From NCBI GenBank assembly GCA_904501835.1, contig CAJGBW010000002.1, positions 1 to 53,975 on the forward strand: 53,975 nucleotides of DNA. Direction: 5' to 3'. The stretch is from an uncultured Bacteroidales bacterium (lineage in GTDB: Bacteria > Bacteroidota > Bacteroidia > Bacteroidales > UBA932). The translations under genes and the position numbers were made by a program. Within the stretch, counting starts at the first letter, position 1, and every line of letters begins with the position of its first letter. The notes under the pieces are model-generated. The model was not told the DNA's origin. It saw nothing but the letters and a program-made list of their open reading frames with translations, and did not search any database. Below, piece after piece: positions 43,901-53,194 of the stretch.

Positions 43901-44924
43901 TCACTTTTTGAGGATTCATACCGCGAGCATCAAAACTCATATTATATTGTCCCGTAAGCCTGTCAAACATCAGAATATCTCCTGTCGTAACATAATCGGA
44001 ACAACCTACCCATAGAAAATAACGGGTTGCCGAAATGGAATAGGCCTCCAACAAAATCGCTCCAGCGGGTAAAAACGAGCCCACACGGGTATTTTGGGCA
44101 GCATTATGCATATAGATATGGGCCCCCTCGCTCTCATAAGCATTGGTCAGGACATACATGGCATCGTCATATTGAGCCACCATAGACACATTTTTGTAGC
44201 CCGTATCGGAAAGTTTCCCGTCCTGATAAACCTCCAATTTCGGCTCAATCGTATCATAATCTCCATAACTATGAATATAGAGATACTTATCACGCGAAAA
44301 CAAGCGACAGGGATTGGTATTCACTTTGAGACTATCCTCAACCGTCAGGCTTTTCGGGTCCACGACTGACACGCTATTGGCATAGTATGGATAGTTCATC
44401 CCGCCGGAATTGGCCACATACACTTTTTCTTTGTGCATCACGATACCTTCAGGATTCTGCCCCACTTTCACCTTGCGGAAGCTGAAATCCAGCGTATCAA
44501 TTTCTCCCAAATAGCCCTCATACAGAGAAACATAGACCTTTCCTTCATGGGAGGTAAAATAGCGAGGCTGACATTGATCCGGAGAGAGCGTCTTGATGAT
44601 TTTGAAATTCTTATCCGTGACAAAAATGGTTTTGGAACCGCTGACGGACACATACAGTTTGTCTCCATATTGAATGATATCCTGCGCCGTATCTCCCAAC
44701 TTCAACTCATTTGCGACCTCGAATTCCTTGTAGTAATAGGTCAGATTCTTGCGGTCGTACTTTCCCAACGAAGCATCGCTCATGCCATAACTACCATTAT
44801 TCAAAATGGCATAATATTTATCGGGATAACTGTCTGAAATCTGGTACCAAGGGTCATTATACAACGACTCACAAGCAGTCAGAAACAAGACGGAAGAGAA
44901 AAGTAAAATCAGTTTATTATTCAT
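43887..44924 (-). CDS. YncE-like beta-propeller surface lipoprotein, BtuG-like
   Basis: The 345-residue lipoprotein has lipobox LTAC (Cys 18). The rest is a series of about seven beta blades with repeats such as DIIQYGDKLYVSVSGSKTIFVTD, GKVYVSLYEGYLGEIDT, EKVYVANSG and NSVSVVDPKSLTV. In Bacteroides, BtuG is a lipoprotein of this fold that captures cobalamin and sits over the BtuB barrel. The gene lies 12 bases after a BtuB-sized TonB receptor gene and overlaps a BtuC-like permease gene, which supports the same role by context. The bound corrinoid is inferred, not shown. Confidence 0.8.
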   Translation of the reverse strand: MNNKLILLFSSVLFLTACESLYNDPWYQISDSYPDKYYAILNNGSYGMSDASLGKYDRKNLTYYYKEFEVANELKLGDTAQDIIQYGDKLYVSVSGSKTIFVTDKNFKIIKTLSPDQCQPRYFTSHEGKVYVSLYEGYLGEIDTLDFSFRKVKVGQNPEGIVMHKEKVYVANSGGMNYPYYANSVSVVDPKSLTVEDSLKVNTNPCRLFSRDKYLYIHSYGDYDTIEPKLEVYQDGKLSDTGYKNVSMVAQYDDAMYVLTNAYESEGAHIYMHNAAQNTRVGSFLPAGAILLEAYSISATRYFLWVGCSDYVTTGDILMFDRLTGQYNMSFDARGMNPQKVIEIQ

Positions 44925-44936
44925 ATTATCAATGTT

Positions 44937-46943
44937 TTACAATACAATACGCACACTCAATTTGAAATTGCGCCCCGGCATAGGATAATTTTTCACAAGT
45001 TCGTAGGATTCATCTCCTATATTATTCAAAGCGGCGCTCAAATGGAGCTGAAAATATCTGAATACAAATTTACGATTTATTGACAAAGAATGCACCATAT
45101 AGGGCGAAAGTTTGGCCGATTCAAGGGGCTGCGCCTGGGCATAGCGTTCGGAAAGAGCATCAAACGAATAATTGAGATTCACCCAACGGGTCAAGACAGA
45201 AAGCGTGGCACCGGCACTATGGGCAGGGGTATAGGGCAAGGGCAAGCCGTAGGACTTTTTGTGGGGGTCCGTAATATCCGCCGTATATTGATAAGAGTAT
45301 TTGGCTTGCAGGGCGGTGGCGACAGCAGGATGAAAACGATGTGAATAGCGCAAAGACAGATCGGCCCCGGCCGACAAAGCCCGTCCTAAATTATACATCT
45401 TCCACACAAAAAGAGTCGGAATGGCAACAATTTTATCACGGACATAATGACAATAGGCATCCACAGACATATCCAGGCCAAAAGAACTCATCCAATGGGT
45501 GCCGATATTCACCTGGTCTGCCTGTTCAGGGCGCAGATTACGATTGCCTACGCGGGCATAATACAAGTCATTGAAAGTGGGCATACGACAGGCATTCTTG
45601 TAACTGGCCCGCAGCATCCAAGCATCGTTGAAGCGGTAAGAAGCACTTAAAGACGGGGTAAAACGCAACTGGGTACTCCCCTGCAAGCTACCGCCAGTCC
45701 CCGAGTTCTTATCATCAAGACGCTCCGTCAAATAATGCAATCCCAACGTCGCTTTGACAAGAAGGCCTCCACGGGTATATTTTCCCGAAAACGCAGAGAG
45801 TGCATACAGACGACTCGGACAGACAGAATTTGGCATATCGGTCTCTAAATGAGCCAGATATACATCCTGCGCCAAAGAAAAGTCCCAATGCTGATTCAAC
45901 TGGTAGGCAGCGACCGCATCGAGGGTTATTTTTTGGTGGGCAAAATGATCCACTTGTGTCTCGGAATAAGCCGGATTCGCATCTTGATAGCGCGTTTGAG
46001 AGAGCGCATAGCCAGCTCCTGCTTTCACCCGCCATTTCGCTCCATAGTTTTGAGCCCATTGTACACGCGCCTGCACATCTCGCGTCGCAAGTTGCTCCGT
46101 AGGATTTTGCGTATAGAGTATGACCGGACCCGGAAGTCCCTTATCCTCTTGAGAATACAGTATTTTTGCCTGAATTTTCCCCGCTTTCGGACCTAAATCG
46201 CCATAAATATCCAAGGCACCATCTGCCTGCCACATAGAGGCGCCCAAACGAGTCTGCTGATAGGAATGTCCGCCATTTTCCACCCAATAGGGATAATCGC
46301 CCTGCGAAAAAAGATAGGAAGCAGACAGGCGTGTGGACCATTTTTCCGACCATTTCTGTTCATAATGCAGAGAGGGAGACCAAGTTCCGAAAGAAGCCGC
46401 TGACATTTGCGCTGCGAGATGATAGTTGCGGGCCTTATCTGTAGGAAATTGGGGCGCTACACTCCCCAAAAGCAAGACACCGTGAGAGAGCTGTTGAAAA
46501 GCACTGCGAAACAACTCATCCGAACCGGCAAGTTCCAAACGCAGCTGTTCGACCTGATCGATATTGATTTTACCTAAATCGACCTGGGCATTCTGCATAT
46601 TTCCCAAGTCGATCCCATCATAGACCACAGCGGTATGAGCACTCCCCAGACTGCGGACATTGAGGGTTTTGATTCCACCCCATCCCCCATAATCCCGCAA
46701 ACTGACTCCGGGGAAAAGATTCAGCAAATCGGACAGCTCTGTTCGTCCTGTCTGCTCAATCTGGGCACGCTCCATCTGATACACAGGCGCAGACTCCATT
46801 TGGTATGAAGTTGCCAGCGCAGAGATATTGACGGCTTGCAGGGTATCTGATTGAACCGTCTGATACTCGCCCGGCGCAGAGGCCCAAGTTATCAGAGAAG
46901 AGCAGAACAGAGCCGCGTGCGCGAGTATCAAAGTCAGTCTCAA
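44937..46943 (-). CDS. TonB-dependent outer-membrane receptor, BtuB-like
   Basis: This 668-residue receptor has signal peptide LTLILAHAALFCSSLITWASA, then a plug domain with ELSDLLNLFPGVSLRDYGGWGGIKTLNVRSLG and VVYDGIDLGNMQNAQVDLGKI, and a barrel ending in the aromatic-like FKLSVRIVL. The length of ~650 mature residues and the lack of the carboxypeptidase-like N-terminal domain set it apart from SusC. The pairing with a BtuG-like lipoprotein and a BtuC-like permease suggests cobalamin or related corrinoid uptake. It overlaps the thioredoxin gene by four bases. No cobalamin riboswitch was recognised upstream. Confidence 0.85.
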   Translation of the reverse strand: MRLTLILAHAALFCSSLITWASAPGEYQTVQSDTLQAVNISALATSYQMESAPVYQMERAQIEQTGRTELSDLLNLFPGVSLRDYGGWGGIKTLNVRSLGSAHTAVVYDGIDLGNMQNAQVDLGKINIDQVEQLRLELAGSDELFRSAFQQLSHGVLLLGSVAPQFPTDKARNYHLAAQMSAASFGTWSPSLHYEQKWSEKWSTRLSASYLFSQGDYPYWVENGGHSYQQTRLGASMWQADGALDIYGDLGPKAGKIQAKILYSQEDKGLPGPVILYTQNPTEQLATRDVQARVQWAQNYGAKWRVKAGAGYALSQTRYQDANPAYSETQVDHFAHQKITLDAVAAYQLNQHWDFSLAQDVYLAHLETDMPNSVCPSRLYALSAFSGKYTRGGLLVKATLGLHYLTERLDDKNSGTGGSLQGSTQLRFTPSLSASYRFNDAWMLRASYKNACRMPTFNDLYYARVGNRNLRPEQADQVNIGTHWMSSFGLDMSVDAYCHYVRDKIVAIPTLFVWKMYNLGRALSAGADLSLRYSHRFHPAVATALQAKYSYQYTADITDPHKKSYGLPLPYTPAHSAGATLSVLTRWVNLNYSFDALSERYAQAQPLESAKLSPYMVHSLSINRKFVFRYFQLHLSAALNNIGDESYELVKNYPMPGRNFKLSVRIVL

Positions 46944-47296
46944 AGAAGATTCTTTTCAATCAATTCTTTCAAGTCTTCTTTGGGACGAGCACCACGAATC
47001 ATCATGGGTTTTCCCTCTTTGGGGCAGAAAAACAAGGTCGGAATGCTGGTGATACCGAAAACGGATGCGAGTTCATTTTCTTCATCCGTATCCACCTTAT
47101 AAATGTCAATTTTGCCTTTATACTCTTCAGACAATTCTTCCAAAATAGGAGAAATCATTCGACAAGGGCCGCACCAAGTGGCATAAAAATCAATAATCGC
47201 CGGCTTGTCGCCTATAAATTTCCACTCGCCGGGAGAGTTTACAAAATCCCATACGCGTTTAACGAACGCTTCTTTATTAATGTGTATGGCAGCCAT
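46940..47296 (-). CDS. trxA: Thioredoxin
   Basis: A 118-residue thioredoxin with the active site FYATWCGPCRMISPI and the cis-proline block FGITSIPTLFFC. There is no signal peptide, so it is cytoplasmic. The N-terminal extension of about 20 residues (HINKEAFVKRVWDFVNSPGEW) is usual in Bacteroidota. It starts four bases after the phosphoesterase stop and overlaps the receptor gene by four bases, so it is embedded in an envelope-protein operon. Confidence 0.93.
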   Translation of the reverse strand: MAAIHINKEAFVKRVWDFVNSPGEWKFIGDKPAIIDFYATWCGPCRMISPILEELSEEYKGKIDIYKVDTDEENELASVFGITSIPTLFFCPKEGKPMMIRGARPKEDLKELIEKNLL

Positions 47297-47300
47297 AATC

Positions 47301-48719
47301 TTAAAATTTTAACTCTTCTTTATAGACATTGTCAAAACGGTCTGTCACGACAATGGTGACAAGGGATGCATTTCCTGAAGCGCTGGCGACAGGATCGGCC
47401 TTGAAAAAGTGATGCGCTTTCTTGGTATGGCGATAGGATGACGGAGTTTTACCTGTACCCTCATACTTTTTACGCAATTCCTCCGTATGAATGGGAGAAT
47501 AGTCGTCTACCTGCTCCATTTTGCCCTTATATTCTCCATCTTGGTACCATTCCACCTTCCATTTGTCATCGTAATCCCAGACATTGACAATGAGGGATTC
47601 GGGATGAAGACGGGTGCTTCCAAAAGGGAAAATTTCCAATTGAAAATCCTTGGGCTCGTCGACCGATTTGTAATACCAGGAAAGTTTAGCGGCCGATTTT
47701 GACAAAACCTTATAGCCAGACGGCGTTCCGTCCGCACAGTGATAGGTATCCCAATGTGTACCGCAAATGGAGCCGACATTGTGTTCTATCGCACGCTCGT
47801 TGTACTGGAAAACGCCATTGGTATGGTTGTGTCCGGAAAGGAAAACCGCCTGATACTCTTTGAGCAAATCCAATATCTTCTCATGATTCTTAATCATATT
47901 GGCATAGTAGCGACCATTGAGCGGAGAGTGTTGTGCAATATACACATGGGCATTTTTAGGCACATAAGTCAAAAGTTTCTCCAACCACTCCAATCTTTCG
48001 TCCGTATAGCCCAACACATAATTATGGCGGCCGCTGTAGATAATGTTATCCAAAACAACCACCAAATCCTTTCCTAAAAAGAAGGCGTAATTTTCCGGTC
48101 CAAAATTCTCTTGGTAGGTATTAATCGCCTCTTCTTCAACGATATAAGCCTTATTGTGGTCATGGTTTCCGACCACCGGATAGAAAGGTATGCCCACACG
48201 GACAATCTCCTCTTTCCAGCGCGGCTGAAACTCATACACATCAAAACAAATATCTCCCAAGACAACGCCTACCGCCGGTGCATCCAAAGCGGCAGCCGTT
48301 TGAACCAGGTCGGAGAGCGGGGCACCGAGAAATTGCTGAAAATGGGATTCACGACGGGGTTGAGGGTCGGAAACCGCCAGAATATGGTAACGATTTTTAG
48401 CGGAGGCTTTGGGAACGGAATGTTTTTGCAGATCGAAATCAAATGATTCCCCCGTCAGTTTTCGGTAAAACGCAGGAACGCCTGATGACCAATCCGCCAC
48501 ATAGCCGGCAGGTGTGATGATATACACAAACTCAGCGTCATCATCAACTTCTATCGAGTATTTTCCATTGCAAGAGGTGAGTGCAAAATTCTCACCGTCC
48601 GTCACCAATACCTTGGCCAAGCCCTTCTTACCGCAGGTCACTTTTCCCGACACGACACGCGCGTGAGCCGGACACAGCACAAAGAGCAGCAACAAGGGAA
48701 TCAGAATCTTTTTCATCAT
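47301..48719 (-). CDS. Secreted calcineurin-like phosphoesterase (MetallophosN/C type)
   Basis: A 472-residue exported protein with signal peptide KILIPLLLLFVLCPAHA. An N-terminal beta domain (VVSGKVTCGKKGLAKVLVTDG) is followed by the metallophosphoesterase core: VSDPQPRRE, VVLGDICFD, PVVGNHDHN, IAQHSPLNG and FLSGHNHTN, giving the two-metal centre with the DPQ variant of the first motif typical of this subgroup. A C-terminal beta domain follows. The substrate is unknown; relatives act on phosphate esters in the periplasm or outside the cell. Two start methionines exist (48719 or 48716). It lies between GH20 and thioredoxin genes on one strand. Confidence 0.9.
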   Translation of the reverse strand: MMKKILIPLLLLFVLCPAHARVVSGKVTCGKKGLAKVLVTDGENFALTSCNGKYSIEVDDDAEFVYIITPAGYVADWSSGVPAFYRKLTGESFDFDLQKHSVPKASAKNRYHILAVSDPQPRRESHFQQFLGAPLSDLVQTAAALDAPAVGVVLGDICFDVYEFQPRWKEEIVRVGIPFYPVVGNHDHNKAYIVEEEAINTYQENFGPENYAFFLGKDLVVVLDNIIYSGRHNYVLGYTDERLEWLEKLLTYVPKNAHVYIAQHSPLNGRYYANMIKNHEKILDLLKEYQAVFLSGHNHTNGVFQYNERAIEHNVGSICGTHWDTYHCADGTPSGYKVLSKSAAKLSWYYKSVDEPKDFQLEIFPFGSTRLHPESLIVNVWDYDDKWKVEWYQDGEYKGKMEQVDDYSPIHTEELRKKYEGTGKTPSSYRHTKKAHHFFKADPVASASGNASLVTIVVTDRFDNVYKEELKF

Positions 48720-48743
48720 CTACAGCCTTTAGTCGTGAATGCA

Positions 48744-51158
48744 CTAATTCACCATAATCTCGTCAATAAAGACAAAGGCGGCTTTTCCTGCCGCATCGTG
48801 CCATTGGGGCATAGCAGCAACAGGAGCGACCGTCAATCGAAGATAACGAGCGGAAGTTTCGGGGAAAGAAAGCGTGAGATCCTTCACAGCGTCCGCATCG
48901 GCTTTTCCCTCGATTTCATAATCGGCAGCAGCCACCACCACAAAATTTTCACCATCCTCGGAGGTGGATATCTCCAAACGCTGCGGGAAGAAAATATGAG
49001 AAGGGGTTGAACTCAAGAAACCGGTCGTAACATTGCTGTATGACACATTTCCCTCCATGTCAATGGTAATATCAACGGGATTTTCTCTCCAAGCCACCCA
49101 CTCTACACTTTTATAAATGGCCGGGCCTCTCACCGCGTCCACAAAACTGTTCGGGGCGCCCGCACAATACTTTCTGTGAGGTTTGGAAGAGTAGGTAACA
49201 TTTTTGCCGACAGCCTTATGAAAATCAAATTTTGCCACCAGTTCACGGGGTTCAATCCCTTCGGTCAAAGCCACGGCCTTGAGCTCACAAGTCTTGTCGA
49301 TACACAAAGGTTCAGTGTAAGTCTTGGCGCATATTCCCGGCGTTCTGCCATTCAAACTATATTTGATTTGAGCGCAATCGGGAGCGTCCAGCGTCACCAT
49401 TACCTTTTTCTCTGCCGGCTGTGCTTCCACCTCTGCTTTCACCTGGAAAATATGCGTGGCATAATTGTAGCCCATGGTTTTGTAGATTTGGCAGAACTTG
49501 TAAGCCGCCTCCTGGAAACGCGTCCAATCCTTGCGGTCGGCAGCACACCACTGCACCTCTGACAAAGCGGCCAGACGAGGCAGCACCATATATTGAAGAT
49601 GGTCTTCAGTCGCAACATATTCTGTCCACATATTTGCCTGAACTCCAAGGATATGCGCTTTTTGCTCATCGCTCATATCTGCAGGATAAGGCTCATAGGA
49701 GTAGCATTTTTCAACCGGAAGATATCCTCCGATACCAAAAGGTTCATTCTCGATATCCCTGGACTGATAATAATCCAAATAGTAGTAAGTGTTCGGCGTC
49801 ATGATGGCATCGTGGCCCTGACGAGTTGCCTCCAAACCACCTTTCTCTCCTCTCCAAGACATGATGGTTGCGTTGGGTGCGATACCTCCTTCGAGAATCT
49901 CATCCCAACCAATGATCTTGCGTCCCTTCTTGTTCAAGAATTTCTCCATACGGGTAATCACATAACTTTGAAGGAAATGCTCGGCTTTCTCGCCATTTTT
50001 GTCCTTAAAGCCCAATTTCTTGATTTTAGCCTGACATTTCGGACAACTTTCCCAACGTACCTTGGGACACTCGTCACCACCGATATGGATATATTCGTAA
50101 GGGAACAAATCGCACACTTCTGTGAGCACATCCTCGAGGAAAGCATAGACTTTCTCATTGCCGGCACAAAGCACATCTTCAGAAATGCCCCAACGGGTCC
50201 ACACCTCATAAGGACCACCGGTACAACCCAATTCAGGATAAGCGGCCAAAGCAGCCACCATGTGACCGGGAAGGTCGATTTCAGGAATCACATCAATGCC
50301 TTTGGCAGCGGCGTACGCCACGATTTCACGAATCTGATCCTGGGTATACCACAAACCTTCTCCATAAGGTACGCCGTCGGTTGAAGAGAAATCTTTCTTG
50401 ATACAGGTACCTTTGCGAATCGCACCCACCTCTGTCAAACGGGGATATTTCTTAATCTCAATTCTCCATCCCTGATCCTCGGTAAGATGCCAATGGAATT
50501 TATTGAGTTTGTGTACCTCCATGATATCCAAATAACGTTTCACGGCATCCACACCGAAGAAATGGCGTCCCTCATCAAGATGCAGACCACGGTAAGCAAA
50601 GCGGGGTGCATCCTGAATGGAAAGGCAAGGCAGGGTCCACGCAGCTTTCGGAGCGGGAGTGTTGCCGAAAATCTCCACGGGAAGGAGTTGTTTGAGGGTC
50701 TGAATCGCGTAATTAAAGCCGCGAAGACCACTCGCTTTCACCGTCACACCCTCGGGGCAAATATCCAGTGTATAAGCCTCATTCGCCACCGTCTCGTCAT
50801 ACACAAAAGCAAATCCACCTTTTGCGCCGCAAGACGTTTTCGCATCGCAGGTTGTTTCCCCACAACAAACACTCTTTCCACCACAGGTAGATTCTTCACA
50901 GCAAGACGATTCTGCGCCGCTAGCGCTTTCTACCCCGCTAATGGCTGAAAGTTTCTGTGCGAATGCCTCCACAACATTGCGTGAAGCCTCATCCAATTCG
51001 CCGCAACAGCATACTGCGGCACCTTGTGCATTAAATACACCCTCGCCCTCCTGAACTTCGTTGGGGAAAGGAACCACGTCATACACACTGACTTTTCGCT
51101 CCTGCGTAGAACACGCCAGCGAAATGGACATTACTAAAAACAAAAATATCTTTTTCAT
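48744..51158 (-). CDS. GH20 beta-N-acetylhexosaminidase lipoprotein with Cys-rich insert
   Basis: The 804-residue enzyme removes terminal N-acetylglucosamine or N-acetylgalactosamine from glycans. Start MKKIFLFLVM was chosen because it gives a lipoprotein signal with lipobox SLAC (Cys 16) and suits the -7 box at 51173-51180. A GH20b domain precedes the barrel. The catalytic Asp-Glu pair lies in YIHIGGDECPKVRW, and RGLHLDEGRHF and KFHWHLTEDQGWRIEIK are typical. The C-terminus has a chitobiase-like domain and an F5/8-type carbohydrate module (SVEWVAWRENPVDITIDM). Odd feature: residues 50-110 hold ten cysteines (50-52, 86, 87, 92, 98, 99, 104, 110) within the N-terminal domain. Confidence 0.92.
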   Translation of the reverse strand: MKKIFLFLVMSISLACSTQERKVSVYDVVPFPNEVQEGEGVFNAQGAAVCCCGELDEASRNVVEAFAQKLSAISGVESASGAESSCCEESTCGGKSVCCGETTCDAKTSCGAKGGFAFVYDETVANEAYTLDICPEGVTVKASGLRGFNYAIQTLKQLLPVEIFGNTPAPKAAWTLPCLSIQDAPRFAYRGLHLDEGRHFFGVDAVKRYLDIMEVHKLNKFHWHLTEDQGWRIEIKKYPRLTEVGAIRKGTCIKKDFSSTDGVPYGEGLWYTQDQIREIVAYAAAKGIDVIPEIDLPGHMVAALAAYPELGCTGGPYEVWTRWGISEDVLCAGNEKVYAFLEDVLTEVCDLFPYEYIHIGGDECPKVRWESCPKCQAKIKKLGFKDKNGEKAEHFLQSYVITRMEKFLNKKGRKIIGWDEILEGGIAPNATIMSWRGEKGGLEATRQGHDAIMTPNTYYYLDYYQSRDIENEPFGIGGYLPVEKCYSYEPYPADMSDEQKAHILGVQANMWTEYVATEDHLQYMVLPRLAALSEVQWCAADRKDWTRFQEAAYKFCQIYKTMGYNYATHIFQVKAEVEAQPAEKKVMVTLDAPDCAQIKYSLNGRTPGICAKTYTEPLCIDKTCELKAVALTEGIEPRELVAKFDFHKAVGKNVTYSSKPHRKYCAGAPNSFVDAVRGPAIYKSVEWVAWRENPVDITIDMEGNVSYSNVTTGFLSSTPSHIFFPQRLEISTSEDGENFVVVAAADYEIEGKADADAVKDLTLSFPETSARYLRLTVAPVAAMPQWHDAAGKAAFVFIDEIMVN

Positions 51159-51172
51159 ACTCATAATTTTTA

Positions 51173-51180
51173 CAAATATA
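51173..51180 (-). promoter_or_regulatory. Candidate -7 box for GH20 operon
   Basis: TATATTTG on the minus strand lies 14 bases before the chosen GH20 start. A -33 TTTG is not evident. If correct, the operon starting here could extend through the phosphoesterase, thioredoxin and receptor genes to the permease. Confidence 0.5.
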
Positions 51181-51257
51181 GAAAATTGCCTGACTTGGCG
51201 CACGTTTTTTCGGAAAAAGAAGTACTTCGACCTTCTATTGAAATGGCGAAGACGACA

Positions 51258-52406
51258 TTATTTGCGCGTCTTGGACAGCCAACGACGCAGAGGCTCATCA
51301 TAAAGTTTGAGGCAAAGACAAGCCAGCCCAATGCTTACCACAACAACCCCAAGTGCAATCGCCCAACATTCGCCCAAGGTATAGACATCGTTTTTGATGA
51401 GCCAGGCATAAAAGATATACATGATGGGATAATGCACAATATAGAGGGGATACGACAGGTCGCCAAGGAATTTATTGGTTTTTTGGGTCAGTCCACTTGC
51501 CGAACCGCATGCTCCGAGCCAGACAAGGACAGGGAAGACAAATGCGATGCACACAAATTCATACAAAGAGTTGAGACTGATAGGGTTAGCTTCAGCGGAA
51601 GGGATATAAGGCACGGCAAACAAAGCGATGAGCACGCAGGTGCAAATCCAGAAGGCGCCTTTTACTTTTCTGGGCTGAAAGGTACGCGCCAACAACATTC
51701 CCATACTGAACGGGAAAAGCATTCGGATAAATCCGCCCCAGAAATTCACCTCGTCGATGGTCCAACCCACGCCAATCATATCGTACTGCGATACGTCTCC
51801 GACAAAGAACCACGCGTGAACAACGCCCAGCAGCAAGGTAAAGACAGCCAAGACTTTGGTGGACATTTTTCGCATAAAAAAGGCGTAGCAGATATTGCCG
51901 ATGTATTCAAAGAAAAGGGACCAGCCGGGACCGTTGAGCGGAAACATCTCACCGTTGCCACGCACTTCATAGGGCACGCCCGGAACGGCCGGTATCATAA
52001 ACATAGTCAATAACAAAGCAATCATCACCCAACTGGTAGGAGCAATGCTTCCATCCCACCTTTCGCACCCGACTGCAAAGAAAGCGACGGCGCCAATCAC
52101 GGCTCCCATGATTAACATGGGGTGCAAACGTATCAGACGGCGCTTAAAAAATCCGCCAAGGGACATTTTCCCCCAACGGTCGTCATAGGCATAACTAATC
52201 ACGAAGCCCGACAAGATGAAGAAAAAATCCACCGCAATGTGGCCATGATTCAGCGTTGTAATCAATCCACTACCTACTCCGTCGGTCGCCTGTGCAAAGG
52301 CAAGCCCTTCAAAGATATGGTAAACAACCACAAGAATGGCCGCAACGCCACGCAGCCCATCCAGCAGTTCGTAATGCGGCTTCGTATCTGCAAAATAATT
52401 TGTCAT
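51258..52406 (-). CDS. OafA/YrhL-type acyltransferase 3 family membrane protein
   Basis: A 382-residue inner-membrane protein with about ten helices. The start YELLDGLRGVAAILVVVYHIF holds the catalytic-region histidine, and HIAVDFFFILSGFVISYAYDDRW plus FFKRRLIRLHPMLIMG are signature blocks. These enzymes move acetyl or succinyl groups onto sugars of O-antigen, capsule or peptidoglycan. The acceptor is not predictable. It is a single gene: 99 bases separate it from the GH20 gene and its upstream side is the repeat-bearing region before the IS element. Confidence 0.9.
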   Translation of the reverse strand: MTNYFADTKPHYELLDGLRGVAAILVVVYHIFEGLAFAQATDGVGSGLITTLNHGHIAVDFFFILSGFVISYAYDDRWGKMSLGGFFKRRLIRLHPMLIMGAVIGAVAFFAVGCERWDGSIAPTSWVMIALLLTMFMIPAVPGVPYEVRGNGEMFPLNGPGWSLFFEYIGNICYAFFMRKMSTKVLAVFTLLLGVVHAWFFVGDVSQYDMIGVGWTIDEVNFWGGFIRMLFPFSMGMLLARTFQPRKVKGAFWICTCVLIALFAVPYIPSAEANPISLNSLYEFVCIAFVFPVLVWLGACGSASGLTQKTNKFLGDLSYPLYIVHYPIMYIFYAWLIKNDVYTLGECWAIALGVVVVSIGLACLCLKLYDEPLRRWLSKTRK

Positions 52407-52444
52407 ATTGAAAGTATAATTTGTTATGTATTTCCATGGTTATA

Positions 52445-52579
52445 GCCCTTTGGCGTCTGTCGGAATGACGGCCTCGGACAAAATGTAAATATACTCGCAT
52501 TTTATTGTTTTCCAAAATCTTTCGATGAACAGTCGATAATGACAAGCCAAATCAGGCAACGCAGCTCACGCCAAAGGGC
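52445..52579. repeat. 12-bp perfect inverted repeat enclosing 111 bases
   Basis: GCCCTTTGGCGT (52445-52456) and ACGCCAAAGGGC (52568-52579) are exact inverse copies. The 111 bases between carry no ORF that I can support. Together with the rest of 52407-52645 this is the only gene-free stretch of size in the window. It may be a small non-autonomous element; no target duplication was found around it. Confidence 0.6.
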
Positions 52580-52684
52580 CAATCAGCCTGCTTTGTGCCA
52601 TCCTGTCTACAAAAACAGCTATTTCTGTGGATAGACCGTCATTTTTGAACTGCGCCCCAAAAGTTGGACACTAAAGAAATCGAC

Positions 52685-53194
52685 ATGAAAGATTCAAAGT
52701 ATCCAATTAAGGTGATGGCTGTTCGCCTGTTGAAGGAAGGCAGAAGTGCGAACAGCATTTGCAAAGAACTCAAGGTGAGTCACAATTCTTTACGCTTATG
52801 GTATCAGTTATATATTCGGGGTGGCGAATTGAATCTTCTCCCTTCCCGAAGACGAACATATGACGAAAAATGCGTTATTGTAGATGATATTGTCAAGAAT
52901 AACCTACCTTTGATGTCAGCCTCAGTGAAATATGGTCTTAGATCTGACATCCTGAAAAGTTGGGTAAACGCCTATAAGTCACATGGCTATGATGGACTAC
53001 AAAGAAAAAATGCACATAGCATGTCAAAAAAGAAGCGCATATATACAGAAGATGAATTAGATGAACTTGAACAATTGCGTCGTAGGAATGAGTGGTTGGA
53101 AGCTGAGAACGCATTGTTAAAAAAAGTGAGGGCCTTAGTAGAAGAAAAAGAAGCCCGTCTACACGCGACTGGGCAGAAGCCATCCAAGAACTAA
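52685..53194 (+). CDS. IS3-family transposase OrfA
   Basis: The 169-residue DNA-binding part of the transposase. Two helix-turn-helix units are visible: MAVRLLKEGRSANSICKELKVSHNSLRLWY (residues 11-40) and SVKYGLRSDILKSWVNAY. A leucine zipper follows in ELDELEQLRRRNEWLEAENALLKK. The upstream TTG at 52664 would start inside the terminal repeat, so the ATG at 52685 is preferred. Near the end the run AAAAAAAG (53119-53126) allows a -1 shift into the orfB frame to make the OrfAB transposase. Confidence 0.88.
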   Translation: MKDSKYPIKVMAVRLLKEGRSANSICKELKVSHNSLRLWYQLYIRGGELNLLPSRRRTYDEKCVIVDDIVKNNLPLMSASVKYGLRSDILKSWVNAYKSHGYDGLQRKNAHSMSKKKRIYTEDELDELEQLRRRNEWLEAENALLKKVRALVEEKEARLHATGQKPSKN

